A stretch of 64,000 bases of DNA from Planctomycetota bacterium (GTDB taxonomy: Bacteria; Planctomycetota; UBA1135; GCA-002686595). Position 1 is the first letter of the stretch. Each line of letters begins with the position of its first letter. Positions 1 through 11,083 of the stretch are shown in pieces. The stretch is from the NCBI GenBank assembly GCA_016795205.1, contig JAEUHZ010000028.1:1-64000 (forward strand), written 5' to 3'. A model generated the notes under the pieces. It did no database searches. It was not told the DNA's origin and was given only the letters and a program-made list of their open reading frames with translations. Position numbers and translations under genes: made by a program.

Positions 1-174
1 GGCGCCGTGTCAGCGCGCGCGAGCTGCTCGCCTGGCGCGGGGTCCTCCCCGCAGGAGTCTGAGGCGGATCGCGCTTTGGATGCTCGTCAGGAACGGGTCA
101 CGATCGAGTCCCTAGGTCCAGCGAACGGGGTCAGCTTCCGCGGGGGTACACTTCCGAATTCCAGTCGGCCCCCC

Positions 175-2568
175 ATGCCCAAGCCCTCCCCTGCGCTCCT
201 CGCCGGCTTGTTCCTCGCGACCCTGGCGACCCTGTGTCTCGAGGTGCTCGACACGCGGCTCCTGTCCGTGATGGCCTGGTATCACCTGTCGTTCTTCGCG
301 GTCTCGACGGCCATGTTCGGCATGGCGGCGGGGGCGTTGCACGTGTACTTGGGGGGGGAGCGGTTCGAGGGCCGGCGCGCGGTCGAGGCTCTGCCCCGTC
401 ACGCGGCGTGGTTCGCGATCGCGATCCCGGTTTGTCATCTCGGGAACCTCGTCGTCCGCATCCCGAGCGGGATCACGGCGCCGTCGATCTCGGCGCTGGC
501 GATCTCGACGCTCTTCCTGGCGGTTCCGTTCTACTTCGCGGGCGTCGTGGTCACGATCGCGCTCATGCGCTCGGGGGTCAGGATCGGGCTCGCGTACGCG
601 GTCGATCTGGCCGGGGCGGCGCTGGGAGGCCTGCTCGTGTTCCCGCTCTTCGCCTGGTCGAATCTCTCGACTGGCGTCGTGGCCGTGGGGGCGATCGCGG
701 CGCTGTCGGCGGCGTGCTTCGCGCGGCACGCTGGGACGCGTGCTTGGCCGTTCGTGCTGCTCGGGGTGGCACTCTGCGCTGGCGCCGTGACGAACGCCAG
801 CGCCGAGCGTCCGCTGACGCTCTGGTACGTCAAGGACCGCTATCTGGGGAGTGAGAAGTTCGATCTCGAGCGCTGGAACGTGCACTCGCGCATCACGATG
901 CCGAGCCGCACGGATCGCGAGCCGTTCTATTGGGGTCGCGGCTCCAAGGCCGAGCACACCGCGGTCGAGGCACGGCCGATCGCGATCGACGGGGACGCGC
1001 TCACGGTCATGACGCGCTGGGACGGCGATCCGGCAGGGCTCGCTTGGGTCCAGCACGACGTGACCTCCCTGCCCTACCACCTGCGCCGCGGCGGAGACGT
1101 CGTGGTGCTGGGCGTCGGTGGGGGTCGCGATGTCCTGACGGCGCTGTGGGCGGAGAGCCGGAGTGTCCTCGGCATCGAGCTCAACGGCATCACCGTGGGC
1201 CTGCTCACCGGTCCCTTCCGCGATTATGCCGGCATCGCGAACCGCCCGGAGGTCGAGCTCGTGCACGACGAGGCGCGCTCGCACTTGGCGCAACTCACGC
1301 GCGCCGACCGGCGTTTCGACGTCGTGCAGATGTCGCTGATCGACACCTGGGCCTCGACGGCGGCGGGCGGCTTCACGCTCAGCGAGAATGGCCTCTACAC
1401 GCGCGAGGCGTTCGCCACGTACCTGCGCTCGCTGCGTCCTGGAGGCCTGTGCTCGGTGTCTCGATGGTACGACCCGGCCAAGGTCTCGGAGACCACCCGC
1501 CTGCTGTCGTTGGGCGTCGCGGCGCTCCTCGATCGCGGCGTGCAGGCTCCCGCTCAGCACGTCGTGCTGGCTTCGGCCTCCCAGGTCGCGACCCTGCTCA
1601 TGTCCGTCGACCCGCTCGGCGCGGAGGACCTCCGGCGCATCGAGGAGGCCTGCGAACGCAGTGGGTTCCAGCTGCTCATCGCGCCCGGACGCCCCATCGA
1701 GGAGCCCACGTTCAGGAACGTGCTCGCCGCGCGCGACCTGCCCGGGCTGGCGGCCGCGGTCGCCGACCCCGTGTACGACTACTCGCCGCCCTCCGACGAA
1801 CGGCCGTTCTTCTTCAACCTCCTCAAGCCCTCCCACGCATTCTCGCGCGCTGCGTTCGACCAGGCCGGGGGCGTGCTGCGCGGAAACCTGCAGGCCACGG
1901 CCACGCTCGTGGCGTTGACGCTGATCTCCCTGGTCCTGGTCCTGCTGGTGATCGTCCTCCCGCTGGCGTCGACGGGACTGCCGGCCATGGATCTGCGCTC
2001 CTTCCTCTTGAGCATCGCCTGGTTCGCCGCGATCGGCTTCGGGTTCATGTTGGTGCAGATCGGCTTCATGCAACGCTTCTCGGTCTACCTCGGCCATCCG
2101 GCGTACGCCGTGATCGCCGTGCTGGCCACGATGATCCTGGCCGCGGGGGCGGGCAGCCTGGCCTCGGACCGCGTGCGGGTCGAGGAGCGCGGTGCCGCCA
2201 GCGCGCGCGTGGCACTCGCGGCCGCCGCCGTGATCGCGCTGGCCGCGCTGGCGCTGCGCCCGCTCGTCGCGCAGACGGCCCACTTCGGCACGGCGGGCAG
2301 GGTCGCGATCACCGTGGCGATCGTCGGGGGCGTGGCCTTCGCGCTCGGGTTCTGCTTCCCGACAGGCATGCGTCTGGTGCGTCGGATCTCGTCGACGGCC
2401 GACGCCTGGATGTGGGGAGTCAACGGCGCGACGGGCGTGTTGGGCGCCGCGGCCGCCGTCGCGATCGCGATGTGGCTCGGCATCTCGGCCAACCTGTGGC
2501 TCGCGGCCGCGCTCTACACGACCCTGGCGCTGGTCGGGCCGGCGCTGGCGCGCCGCGCTCGGGCCTGA
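175..2568 (+). CDS. Polytopic membrane protein with spermidine-synthase-like domain
   Basis: This is a membrane protein with an internal SAM-binding, spermidine-synthase-like domain (797 aa). Several hydrophobic helices fill roughly residues 5-220. Around residues 306-340 lies a Rossmann glycine loop (VVVLGVGGGRDVLTAL) followed by the acidic strand end GIELNG, as in spermine/spermidine synthases. Residues from about 570 to the end form a second block of helices. The frame stays open upstream to position 7, but I start at ATG 175 because the first helix begins directly after it and the 56 codons before it look non-coding. Large fused proteins of this kind are common in Planctomycetota-like genomes and their substrate is unknown. 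Although speA lies 6 kb away, nothing here shows that it makes a polyamine. It ends six bases from the convergent methyltransferase gene. Confidence 0.8.
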   Translation: MPKPSPALLAGLFLATLATLCLEVLDTRLLSVMAWYHLSFFAVSTAMFGMAAGALHVYLGGERFEGRRAVEALPRHAAWFAIAIPVCHLGNLVVRIPSGITAPSISALAISTLFLAVPFYFAGVVVTIALMRSGVRIGLAYAVDLAGAALGGLLVFPLFAWSNLSTGVVAVGAIAALSAACFARHAGTRAWPFVLLGVALCAGAVTNASAERPLTLWYVKDRYLGSEKFDLERWNVHSRITMPSRTDREPFYWGRGSKAEHTAVEARPIAIDGDALTVMTRWDGDPAGLAWVQHDVTSLPYHLRRGGDVVVLGVGGGRDVLTALWAESRSVLGIELNGITVGLLTGPFRDYAGIANRPEVELVHDEARSHLAQLTRADRRFDVVQMSLIDTWASTAAGGFTLSENGLYTREAFATYLRSLRPGGLCSVSRWYDPAKVSETTRLLSLGVAALLDRGVQAPAQHVVLASASQVATLLMSVDPLGAEDLRRIEEACERSGFQLLIAPGRPIEEPTFRNVLAARDLPGLAAAVADPVYDYSPPSDERPFFFNLLKPSHAFSRAAFDQAGGVLRGNLQATATLVALTLISLVLVLLVIVLPLASTGLPAMDLRSFLLSIAWFAAIGFGFMLVQIGFMQRFSVYLGHPAYAVIAVLATMILAAGAGSLASDRVRVEERGAASARVALAAAAVIALAALALRPLVAQTAHFGTAGRVAITVAIVGGVAFALGFCFPTGMRLVRRISSTADAWMWGVNGATGVLGAAAAVAIAMWLGISANLWLAAALYTTLALVGPALARRARA

Positions 2569-2574
2569 CGCCGG

Positions 2575-3384
2575 TCAGCGGGCCTCGCCGCCTCGCTCGA
2601 GGCCGCGCTGCCGCGCTTGCTCGCGCAGGTGGCGCCCGCGACGCTCGTGGGTCGTGAGGCCCAAGTCCTTGGGCGTCAGCTCGCTGCCCAGCGCGCGGCA
2701 CATCAGGTGCCAGGCGCGAGCGTCGCGATCCTCCAGCTCGGCGCGCGAGAACACGCGCTCGATCGAGGCGCGGATGTCGGTGCGCGCCGACTTGGACTTC
2801 GCAACCCGCTCTCCCAGGGCGTGCATCAGGTTGGCCTTGAGGTAGGCCCGACCCTCGCTGGACAACGGCTTGGCTCCGCGCTCGCGGCGCTTGGCCCCCG
2901 GCTCGGCGAACAGGTCGCAGAGCACGATGCCGACAGCCATGGCGAGGTTGAGGGAGCCGTGCTCGGCGCTGGTCGGGATCCAGGCCAGGTCGCGCAGGAG
3001 CGCGGTGTCCGACGATTCCAGCCCGCGCTCCTCGTTGCCGAAGACCAGCGCCGTGACGGAATCCCCGGCATTGGCCTCCTCGCGCAGGGGCTCGCGCAGC
3101 ACGCGCCAGTCGTGGCGGCGGCGATGGTCGTGCGCGCGCGCCGTGAAGCCCACGCCGCGCGAGCAACCGTCCAAGGCCTCCGCCAGCGTCGCGACGACAC
3201 GGAAGCGTGCCGCGCCACCCTCCACGCCGTGGGACATCTGCACGAAGTCCGGATGAACCAGGAGCGAGGGTCGCTCAGGCGCGACCAGCACCAGCTCGAC
3301 GGGCCCGAAGTTGGCCGCGACGCGCAGCACGGATCCGGCGTTGCGCGGCCCGGCCGGACGCACGAGCACGACGCGCTTCGTCAC
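2575..3384 (-). CDS. SpoU/TrmH-family RNA 2'-O-methyltransferase (TrmJ-like)
   Basis: This 269-aa protein should transfer a methyl group from SAM to a ribose 2'-OH in tRNA or rRNA. The SPOUT knot motifs are visible in order: RPAGPRNAGSVLRVAANFG near the N-terminus, VFGNEERGL in the middle, and LNLAMAVGIVLCDLF as the final cofactor-binding motif. A helical C-terminal extension follows, as in TrmJ, and the length fits the TrmJ family (about 240-270 aa). The GTG start at 3384 overlaps the stop of the upstream dehydratase gene (GTGA), so the two are probably translationally coupled as the last two genes of a four-gene operon. The same frame is open further upstream, but that part reads as arginine-rich noise antisense to nothing conserved. 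Family assignment is firm; the exact target nucleotide is not. Confidence 0.86.
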   Translation of the reverse strand: MTKRVVLVRPAGPRNAGSVLRVAANFGPVELVLVAPERPSLLVHPDFVQMSHGVEGGAARFRVVATLAEALDGCSRGVGFTARAHDHRRRHDWRVLREPLREEANAGDSVTALVFGNEERGLESSDTALLRDLAWIPTSAEHGSLNLAMAVGIVLCDLFAEPGAKRRERGAKPLSSEGRAYLKANLMHALGERVAKSKSARTDIRASIERVFSRAELEDRDARAWHLMCRALGSELTPKDLGLTTHERRGRHLREQARQRGLERGGEAR

Positions 3385-4403
3385 GGCGTCAGGCGCTCGC
3401 GCGCGATCGCGGCGCGCACGGACTCGAGCTGCGCCGGGTCGGGGTTGCCGCCCGAGACGACCACCGCCACCCGCAGCGGGTCCCGCGGTCCGCGCCCGGC
3501 GAGGAGCTCCTCGGGCAGGCACCGCGAGACGACCGCCGCGTAGGCCGCCGCGCCGGCCGGCTCGACGACCTCGCCCAGCGCCACGAGCCGCTCCTGCGCC
3601 GCGAAGATGAGCGGGTCCTCGAGCAGGAAGACCCCGTCGAGCGTCGTGCGGCACACGTCGACGTTGATCTGGCCCGAGTAGGCCGGCGTGAGCCCCTGCA
3701 CCTTGCTCGTGATCGCCTCCAGGTGCACCGGCGCGCCGGCGGCGATGCCGCGGGAGAGCGAAGGCGAGCCCGCTGGCTCCGCGCCGTAGATCCGCACACG
3801 CCGTCCCAGCTCGCGCCGCAGCGCCAGCGACGCGCCCGAGATCAGGCCGCCGCCGCCGACGCACACGACGACGACCTCGACCTGCGGCCAATCTTGCGCG
3901 ATCTCCAGCCCGACCGTGCCGGCGCCTTCGAGCGTGCGCTCGGCGTCGTAGGGGTGGACGAGCGTCAGGCCGGCGGCGACGCGAGCCGCGCACTCGCGAT
4001 CCGCCTCCAGACGGTCCTCGGCCAGGACCACCGTCGCGCCGTGGTCGCGGCAGGCCTGGATCTTGTTCGCGTAGGCGTTCCTCGGCATCACGATCGTGGC
4101 GGGCACGCCGGCGCGCTGGGCGGCCCAGGCCAGAGCCTTGCCGTGGTTGCCCGAGCTGGCGCACACGACGCCCGCCGCGCGTTGCGCCGCGTCGAGCTGG
4201 CTGACTTGGTTCCAAGCGCCGCGCGCCTTGAACGAGCCTGTTTCCTGGCGATTCTCCAGCTTCCCGCGCAGCTCGATGCGCGCGTCGCCGGCCTCCAGCG
4301 CGAGTAACGGCGTGCGTCGCGTGACCCCGCGCACCCGGGACGCGGCGGCGGCGATGTCGATGCGGTCGAAGGTCTTCCAGGGCGCGTCCGCGACGGTCTC
4401 CAT
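3381..4403 (-). CDS. Threonine/serine dehydratase, PLP-dependent
   Basis: This is a fold-type II PLP enzyme (340 aa) of the threonine ammonia-lyase / serine racemase group, expected to convert threonine to 2-oxobutyrate and ammonia. The Schiff-base lysine lies in ETGSFKARGA (Lys59), the substrate loop is ASSGNHGKA, and the phosphate-binding glycine loop is CVGGGGLISG. There is no C-terminal ACT-like regulatory domain, so it resembles the short catabolic or racemase-like enzymes rather than biosynthetic IlvA. I chose ATG 4403, which places METVADAPWK just before the conserved RTPLL motif; the frame extends upstream without conserved sequence. It sits 28 bases after the hydrolase gene and overlaps the methyltransferase start. 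Threonine versus serine specificity cannot be decided by eye. Confidence 0.87.
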   Translation of the reverse strand: METVADAPWKTFDRIDIAAAASRVRGVTRRTPLLALEAGDARIELRGKLENRQETGSFKARGAWNQVSQLDAAQRAAGVVCASSGNHGKALAWAAQRAGVPATIVMPRNAYANKIQACRDHGATVVLAEDRLEADRECAARVAAGLTLVHPYDAERTLEGAGTVGLEIAQDWPQVEVVVVCVGGGGLISGASLALRRELGRRVRIYGAEPAGSPSLSRGIAAGAPVHLEAITSKVQGLTPAYSGQINVDVCRTTLDGVFLLEDPLIFAAQERLVALGEVVEPAGAAAYAAVVSRCLPEELLAGRGPRDPLRVAVVVSGGNPDPAQLESVRAAIARERLTP

Positions 4404-4431
4404 CGTGTGGCATGGTAGCGGCGCGGACTCT

Positions 4432-5373
4432 TCAGCGCGCCATCCGCTCCAGCACCAGGTCGACGAGCTCGCGCGCCACGCGCTCCTTGTCGGTGTCGAC
4501 GTGGCCACCCTCGGTCCAGAGCAGCTCCTTGGGCTCGCTGGCGGCCGCGAACAAGACCTCGACCGAAGCCTGCGGGATGCGCTCGTCGCCGCGCGCCGCG
4601 ACCTGCACGAACTCGCGCGGGGCGATGCCGGCCACCCAGCGCTCGGGCGCCAACGGCGGACCGCCGGCGGCGATCCAGGCGGCGCGCGCCACGAGCCAGC
4701 GCGCGGGCGCGAACCGGATCCGGCGCGCGAGCCCGGCCTCGATCAGGGACGCGCCGTCGCCACCGCCGTGTACGGCCCACACGCGCGCGAAACGGGCGTC
4801 GAGCGCGCCGGCGATGCAGGCGAACGGCGCTCCGAGGCTCACGCCCACGAGCTCGACGCGCCGCGGATCGACGTCGGGCTGCGCCAGCAACCAGTCCAGC
4901 GCGAGCTGGATCGCGGGCGGCGTGTCGCGCAGCGCGGCGCGCACGGCCGGCGCCGCGGGGATCACCGCGAGACCCTTGGGCTTCTTGGGACCGTCGTAGG
5001 GATAGGACAGCGCGACGGCCACGGCGCCGCGCGTATCGGGCACGAAGCGCAAGGCCTTGCGGCCGGTCTCGAGCCCGCCGAGCAGCAACGCGGCGGGGCG
5101 CCCGCCCGGCGGCGCAGAGCCGACGGGACGCTTCACGGCGACCTCGACACGCAGGCCGCTCGTCGAGCGCAGCACGTAGTGCTCTTCGACATGGCCCGCG
5201 ACCTCGGCGTGGTCCTCGAGCGTCACGGAGGCCAGCGTCCCGCGGCGTGCGGCGAAGCCAGCGGACGGATCGCGCACGAGCCAGGCGGCCAGGGCGCCGA
5301 GCAGCAGGGCCGACGCCGCCGCCACCACGAGCGCGACACGCAGCGCGCGGCGCACGGTGGGGCGCGTCCTCAC
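4432..5373 (-). CDS. Membrane-anchored alpha/beta hydrolase
   Basis: This 313-aa protein has one N-terminal hydrophobic segment (about residues 8-28) and then an alpha/beta-hydrolase fold that should lie outside the cytoplasm. The nucleophile elbow is GVSLGAP, preceded by a helix LDWLLAQPDVDPRRVELVG typical of dienelactone-hydrolase-like enzymes. The catalytic histidine is probably the one in TEGGHVDTDKE near the C-terminus. The GTG start at 5373 overlaps the stop of the upstream gene (GTGA), which supports this start over the longer open frame. It is the second gene of a four-gene operon read toward low coordinates. Substrate unknown: an esterase or acylpeptidase-like activity would fit, but no motif fixes it. 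Confidence 0.76.
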   Translation of the reverse strand: MRTRPTVRRALRVALVVAAASALLLGALAAWLVRDPSAGFAARRGTLASVTLEDHAEVAGHVEEHYVLRSTSGLRVEVAVKRPVGSAPPGGRPAALLLGGLETGRKALRFVPDTRGAVAVALSYPYDGPKKPKGLAVIPAAPAVRAALRDTPPAIQLALDWLLAQPDVDPRRVELVGVSLGAPFACIAGALDARFARVWAVHGGGDGASLIEAGLARRIRFAPARWLVARAAWIAAGGPPLAPERWVAGIAPREFVQVAARGDERIPQASVEVLFAAASEPKELLWTEGGHVDTDKERVARELVDLVLERMAR

Positions 5374-7316
5374 CGGGGCCTCGGCGGCGGTCTCCGCCGT
5401 AACCCGCCCTGCGGCGACTGGAGCTGGATCGTGCTCTCGATCTCGGGCGTGTTGCCCGGGGGCACCAGGCTCGCGGCGTTGAGCGCGAGCCAGTTCTCGT
5501 GATGGAACGTGACGCGGCCAGGGCGCGTGTCGGCGCGCAGCACGATGCGGCCCGCGGCGTTCGTCACGCCTGCGTCCCGACCATCCAGACGCGCCGTCGC
5601 GCCGGCGATCGGCCGGTTGTTGTCCGCGCGCACGACGCGGAAGGCCTGCGCCCACCCGCGCGCCAGGACGGGGGCCGCGCCGCGGCGCTCGCGGCCGCCG
5701 ACGGACGGCAGCGGCGAAAGGTCCGTCCAGACGCCGAAGGCCGCCGCACGGCCCGGCGCGTCGATGCGCCAGCGCAGCGCGGTGTCGAGCGGCAGCGATG
5801 CCACGAGCACCGGTTCGTCGCGGGAACGCAACAGGCGCGTTTCCCCGCCCACGAGCAGCCGCACCTCGAACGGTCCGCCGAGATCCAGGCCATCCTCCCG
5901 GCGCGGCTCGAAGACCACGTCGGCCACGGCCACGGTGTCGCGCACGACGAAGACGAGGTCACCGCGCGGGGGCTCGAGCTCCAGGCGCCGCGGTTCCCAG
6001 GCGAAGAAGTCGTCCTCGGAGATCTCCAGGCGGAAGCGCGCGGCGGGCAGGTCGTCGAAGGCGAAGGCACCCACGCGCGCGCCGGAACGCGTCGACCAGC
6101 GCACTTCCCCGCGCAACGGTCGCAGGTCACCGCCGCCCTCGAGCGGCACGAGCCGCAGGCGGACGTCGCGCTCGTACGTACCGCTGTCCGAGACGACCGT
6201 GCCGCGGATCGCGCCGGCCGCGGGCGCGCGCGTCAGGGTCACGCTCTCGATGCGCCGCTCGCCGCTGCCGAGGACCAGCGGGATCTCCGCGTCCAGCCAG
6301 CGGACCAGGCGGACCCTCAGTGTGCCGGCCTCGGGCTCGATGTAGTCGTAGGACACGCGGCCGTCGCCGCGCGTCGTCTCGGAGCGTGGCCGCCGTGCGG
6401 TGTCCGGGGTCCAGGTCACGACCGCGTCGGAGAGCGGCGCACCCTCGGGCGAGATCACGCGCACCTCGAGAGCGGCTGCGGCGACCAGGCCGACCACGAC
6501 GGTTCCGGGCTGCACCCCGCGGCCGAGCCGCACGGCCTGCGAGCCGCGCCACACGCCGTCGCGCGAGGACAGGTGCAGCCGCGCAGGAGCGTCGAGGCTC
6601 AGGCCCTCGGGCAGCGGCGCGAAGCGCACGCGCGCCGGCTCGCCGGGCAACACGAAGCCGCGCACGCGCGGCCGGTCCTGGCCCAGCACGAGCGTCGGCG
6701 CGTGGCCCTCGAGAGCGGGCGCGGCGTCCGGGCGCACGACCACGGCGTAGGTCGGGCCGGCGGGGGCGCGCAGCTCGATCGCGACCGGCGCGCCCGAGTC
6801 GTCGCGCGCGAGCTCGGCCAGCAGGTCGAACCCCGACCCGCCCTCCGGCGCGCGCACCTCGAGCGGCCCTGGAGCCAGCGGCTTCTCGGCCACGAAGGCT
6901 CCCACCGCGTCCGTCCTGACCCGTGCGATCACGCCGCGCGCGTCGCGCAGCTCGAGCGGGTAGTGGGCCAGCAGCTCGCCTGTGGCCGCGTCCAGCGCGC
7001 GCCCCTCCGGGCGCAGCAGTCCCACGGCGATCGCGTCGGTCGCCCCGCCCGCCGCGACAGGTTGAGCGGGCTCCTCCGGCGCGAGTGCCGCACGCGGGGC
7101 GCGATCGGGCTCGAAGGCCAGATCGATGAGCTCCGCTTCCTCCCCGCGCTGGAGGTCGGGCGTCGTGGGGTCGATCTCGGCCGCCACGAGAGCGCTCCCG
7201 TCGAGCGCGCTGGGATCCACGGCGCCCGTGCCCGTCGGGCGTCCGAGCCACCACGCGCCGAGGAGGACCAGGAGCACGAGGACCAGGACTCCCGGGATCA
7301 CGACCGCGCTGCGCAT
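5370..7316 (-). CDS. Membrane-anchored carboxypeptidase-regulatory-like protein
   Basis: This 648-aa protein has a single N-terminal anchor (MRSAVVIPG followed by a leucine/valine-rich helix to about residue 25) and then a long extracytoplasmic region. That region appears to be made of repeated beta-sandwich units of the carboxypeptidase regulatory-like type. Typical strands are visible, for instance GRALDAATGEL, GAFVAEKPLAPG, RGTVVSDSGTYERDVRLRLV and ATARLDGRDAGVTNAAGRIVL near the end. No catalytic motif is seen, so a binding or structural role is likely. It is the first gene of the operon 7316-2575 and overlaps the next start by four bases. The extracytoplasmic region of the sigma-factor fusion at 46.8-49.5 kb has a similar style. 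The function is unknown to me. Confidence 0.72.
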   Translation of the reverse strand: MRSAVVIPGVLVLVLLVLLGAWWLGRPTGTGAVDPSALDGSALVAAEIDPTTPDLQRGEEAELIDLAFEPDRAPRAALAPEEPAQPVAAGGATDAIAVGLLRPEGRALDAATGELLAHYPLELRDARGVIARVRTDAVGAFVAEKPLAPGPLEVRAPEGGSGFDLLAELARDDSGAPVAIELRAPAGPTYAVVVRPDAAPALEGHAPTLVLGQDRPRVRGFVLPGEPARVRFAPLPEGLSLDAPARLHLSSRDGVWRGSQAVRLGRGVQPGTVVVGLVAAAALEVRVISPEGAPLSDAVVTWTPDTARRPRSETTRGDGRVSYDYIEPEAGTLRVRLVRWLDAEIPLVLGSGERRIESVTLTRAPAAGAIRGTVVSDSGTYERDVRLRLVPLEGGGDLRPLRGEVRWSTRSGARVGAFAFDDLPAARFRLEISEDDFFAWEPRRLELEPPRGDLVFVVRDTVAVADVVFEPRREDGLDLGGPFEVRLLVGGETRLLRSRDEPVLVASLPLDTALRWRIDAPGRAAAFGVWTDLSPLPSVGGRERRGAAPVLARGWAQAFRVVRADNNRPIAGATARLDGRDAGVTNAAGRIVLRADTRPGRVTFHHENWLALNAASLVPPGNTPEIESTIQLQSPQGGLRRRPPPRPR

Positions 7317-7350
7317 GGGCCGCCACGAGTAGACCAGCCGCCCGGCGGGT

Positions 7351-7381
7351 TCGACAGTCGCGGCGCGCGGGTCCGTAGACT
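7351..7381 (+). promoter_or_regulatory. Candidate promoter of the dus gene
   Basis: TCGACA at 7351-7356 (five of six matches to TTGACA) is followed after 19 bases by TAGACT at 7376-7381. The GTG start of the next gene is only 13 bases further on, so the transcript would have almost no leader. This is the best two-box example of a hexamer that recurs before many genes in the window. Confidence 0.5.
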
Positions 7382-7394
7382 GGCCGTCTTCTCC

Positions 7395-8444
7395 GTGCCC
7401 CGCCCCCCCCTGCCCTTCACCGCCCCGCACCTGCTCGCCCCGATGGAGGGCGTCACGGAGCCCTCGTTCCGCGATCTGGTCCTGCTGCGGAACGAGCCCG
7501 CGGCGCTGGGCGGCGCCTTCACCGAGTTCGTGCGCGTGATCGACCGGCCGCTTCCCCGGCGCGTCCTGGCCCGCCACCTGGGCGCGCGGCGCTTCCCGCA
7601 GCCGGTCGGGCTGCAGCTCATGGGAGCCGAACTCGACGCGCTGGCGGAGACCGCGCGACGCGCGGTCGAGGTCGGCGCGCCGCTCGTCGACCTGAACTTC
7701 GGCTGCCCGGCGAAGGGTGCGCTGCGCGGCTGCGCGGGATCGGCCGTGCTGCGCGATCCGGGCCAGCTCGAGCGCACCGTCCGGGCCGTGGCCAAGGCCG
7801 TGCCCGACCGTCCCGTGAGCGCGAAGATCCGCGCCGGCTACGACGACGCGGAGCGGGTCGAAGACTTGGCGCGCGCGGCCGAGGCCGGCGGCGCGGCGCT
7901 GCTCACGGTGCACTGCCGCACGCGCGCCGAGGCCTACTGTGACGAGGTCGATTGGACGCGGCTCTCGCGCGCGGCGGCCGCGGTCACGATCCCGGTCTGC
8001 GGGAACGGCGGCGTGCGCACCCACGCCGATCTGGCGCGCCTGCGGCGCGAGACGGGCTGTCGGCTGGCCATGGTCGGACGCGCGGCCTGCGGTGACCCGT
8101 GGATCTTCACCGGCACGCGGGTGACCGCGGCCGAGGCGGCGCGCTTCCTGCTCGACTACGCGCAGACGCTGCGCTCCCTGGGCGCCAGCGCGAAGGGGGC
8201 AGCCGGTCGGGTGAAGCAGCTTCTCGTCCACTGGACGGCCGGGGGCCTCACGGGTCTCGACGGCGCCCAGCGGGCGAGCTGGCTGCGCGAGACGGACGCC
8301 GAGCGCCTGCTGGCGCGGCTCGCGGAGGCCGAGGGCGGGGCGCCGCGCTCGGCCCGGAACCCCGAGTTGCCGGAGACCCACGGCGAGGTCCTCGCTGTCG
8401 GTCGCGGGCGCTGTCCGGCTGCCGGCCCGGTCCCGGCGGGCTGA
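7395..8444 (+). CDS. tRNA-dihydrouridine synthase (Dus family)
   Basis: This FMN-dependent enzyme (349 aa) reduces uridine to dihydrouridine in tRNA loops. The signature is clear: APMEGVTEPSFRDL at the N-terminal barrel start, catalytic cysteine in DLNFGCPAKGA, VSAKIRAGYDD, VHCRTRAEAY where other Dus proteins have VHGRT, and CGNGGVRTHADL for FMN phosphate binding. The C-terminal helical tRNA-binding domain follows from about residue 240. The ATG at 7443 lies inside the conserved APMEG motif, so the start must be upstream; GTG 7395 gives a natural N-terminus and sits 13 bases after a TAGACT hexamer, with no Shine-Dalgarno sequence. It is divergent from the operon ending at 2575. Which uridine it modifies cannot be told, though the overall pattern is closest to DusC/DusA-type proteins. 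Confidence 0.88.
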   Translation: MPRPPLPFTAPHLLAPMEGVTEPSFRDLVLLRNEPAALGGAFTEFVRVIDRPLPRRVLARHLGARRFPQPVGLQLMGAELDALAETARRAVEVGAPLVDLNFGCPAKGALRGCAGSAVLRDPGQLERTVRAVAKAVPDRPVSAKIRAGYDDAERVEDLARAAEAGGAALLTVHCRTRAEAYCDEVDWTRLSRAAAAVTIPVCGNGGVRTHADLARLRRETGCRLAMVGRAACGDPWIFTGTRVTAAEAARFLLDYAQTLRSLGASAKGAAGRVKQLLVHWTAGGLTGLDGAQRASWLRETDAERLLARLAEAEGGAPRSARNPELPETHGEVLAVGRGRCPAAGPVPAG

Positions 8445-8496
8445 AGGCCAGCGAGAAGAAAATCGCCGCGCCGCGTGCGGGCGGGTCCGCGCTCCT

Positions 8497-8502
8497 TAGA
8501 AT
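8497..8502 (+). promoter_or_regulatory. Candidate -10 box upstream of speA
   Basis: TAGAAT lies 32 bases before the speA start, and a GGAGG at 8512-8516 follows it. This gene therefore probably has a short leader, but the GGAGG is 18 bases from the ATG, further than usual for a ribosome binding site. No convincing -35 box is visible. Confidence 0.35.
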
Positions 8503-8534
8503 CGCATCCGCGGAGGTCTACCCAAAGACGCACG

Positions 8535-10504
<1,970 letters not shown>

Positions 10505-10508
<4 letters not shown>

Positions 10509-11002
10509 AGATCCGCAAAGGCTGCATCGTCGACCTGGTCTACGAGCTCAAGGACACGCACGGCGAGGTCGTGGAGAGCGCGGACGCCCAGGATCCCATG
10601 ACCTACCTGCACGGGTACGGGGAGATCGCGCCCGGGCTCGAGGAGGAGCTCGACGGCGTCGAGGAGGGCGCGGTGCTCGAGATCGAGCTCCCGCCCGAGA
10701 AGGCCTACGGCCCCTACAATCCCGACGGCATCGTGGCCGTGCCGCGCAGCGAGTTCCCCGCCGACGCCGAGATCGTGCCCGGTGACTGGATCTCCGTGCA
10801 GCTCCAGCAGAACGAGGACTCCGACGAGGTCGAGGACATCGAGATGAAGGTGCTCGAGATCTCGCCCGAGGCGATCACGCTCGACGCGAACCATCCGCTC
10901 GCCGGGCAGAAGGTCACGTTCGACATCCGCGTGATCGGCGTGCGCGAGGCCAGCCCGGACGAGATCGAGAAGCGGCAGGCGGAGACGGACGGGGACGAGT
11001 GA
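10505..11002 (+). CDS. FKBP-type peptidyl-prolyl isomerase (SlyD-like)
   Basis: This 165-aa protein is a prolyl cis-trans isomerase and chaperone of the SlyD type. The FKBP half opens with GCIVDLVYELKDTHGEVVES and contains YLHGYGEIAPGLEEEL and EKAYGPYN. An inserted 'flap' domain (roughly residues 70-125) follows, and the FKBP fold closes with ANHPLAGQKVTFDIRVIGV. The histidine- and cysteine-rich metal-binding tail of E. coli SlyD is absent; the tail here is short and acidic. No ATG fits: the frame starts at TTG 10505, overlapping the speA stop (TTGA), which suggests translational coupling to speA. A coupled arginine decarboxylase and SlyD is not a pairing I know, so the link may only reflect gene packing. 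Confidence 0.9.
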
Positions 11003-11034
11003 TGGTGGCGCCCGGCAGCGCTTGGACCGCACGA

Positions 11035-11051
11035 TCCTCGCCGGGCGAGGA
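11035..11051 (+). terminator. Hairpin after the speA-slyD unit
   Basis: TCCTCGC (11035-11041) and GCGAGGA (11045-11051) form a perfect 7-bp stem with a CGG loop, 33 bases after the SlyD stop. There is no U-tract. It lies just before the -10-like TAGCAT of the next gene, so it plausibly separates two transcripts. Confidence 0.4.
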
Positions 11052-11067
11052 CCGCTCGCGGGCCGGC

Positions 11068-11073
11068 TAGCAT
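11068..11073 (+). promoter_or_regulatory. Candidate -10 box of the deacetylase-carbamoyltransferase unit
   Basis: TAGCAT ends 10 bases before the GTG start at 11084, and no Shine-Dalgarno sequence lies between. A -35 box at normal spacing is not evident. The arrangement matches the other short-leader starts in this window. Confidence 0.4.
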
Positions 11074-11083
11074 TCCCGCCGCC

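Noticed and set aside
1-174. N-terminal extension of the first gene from position 7
   Set aside because: The 56 codons before ATG 175 look unlike protein sequence, and the first membrane helix starts right after that ATG.
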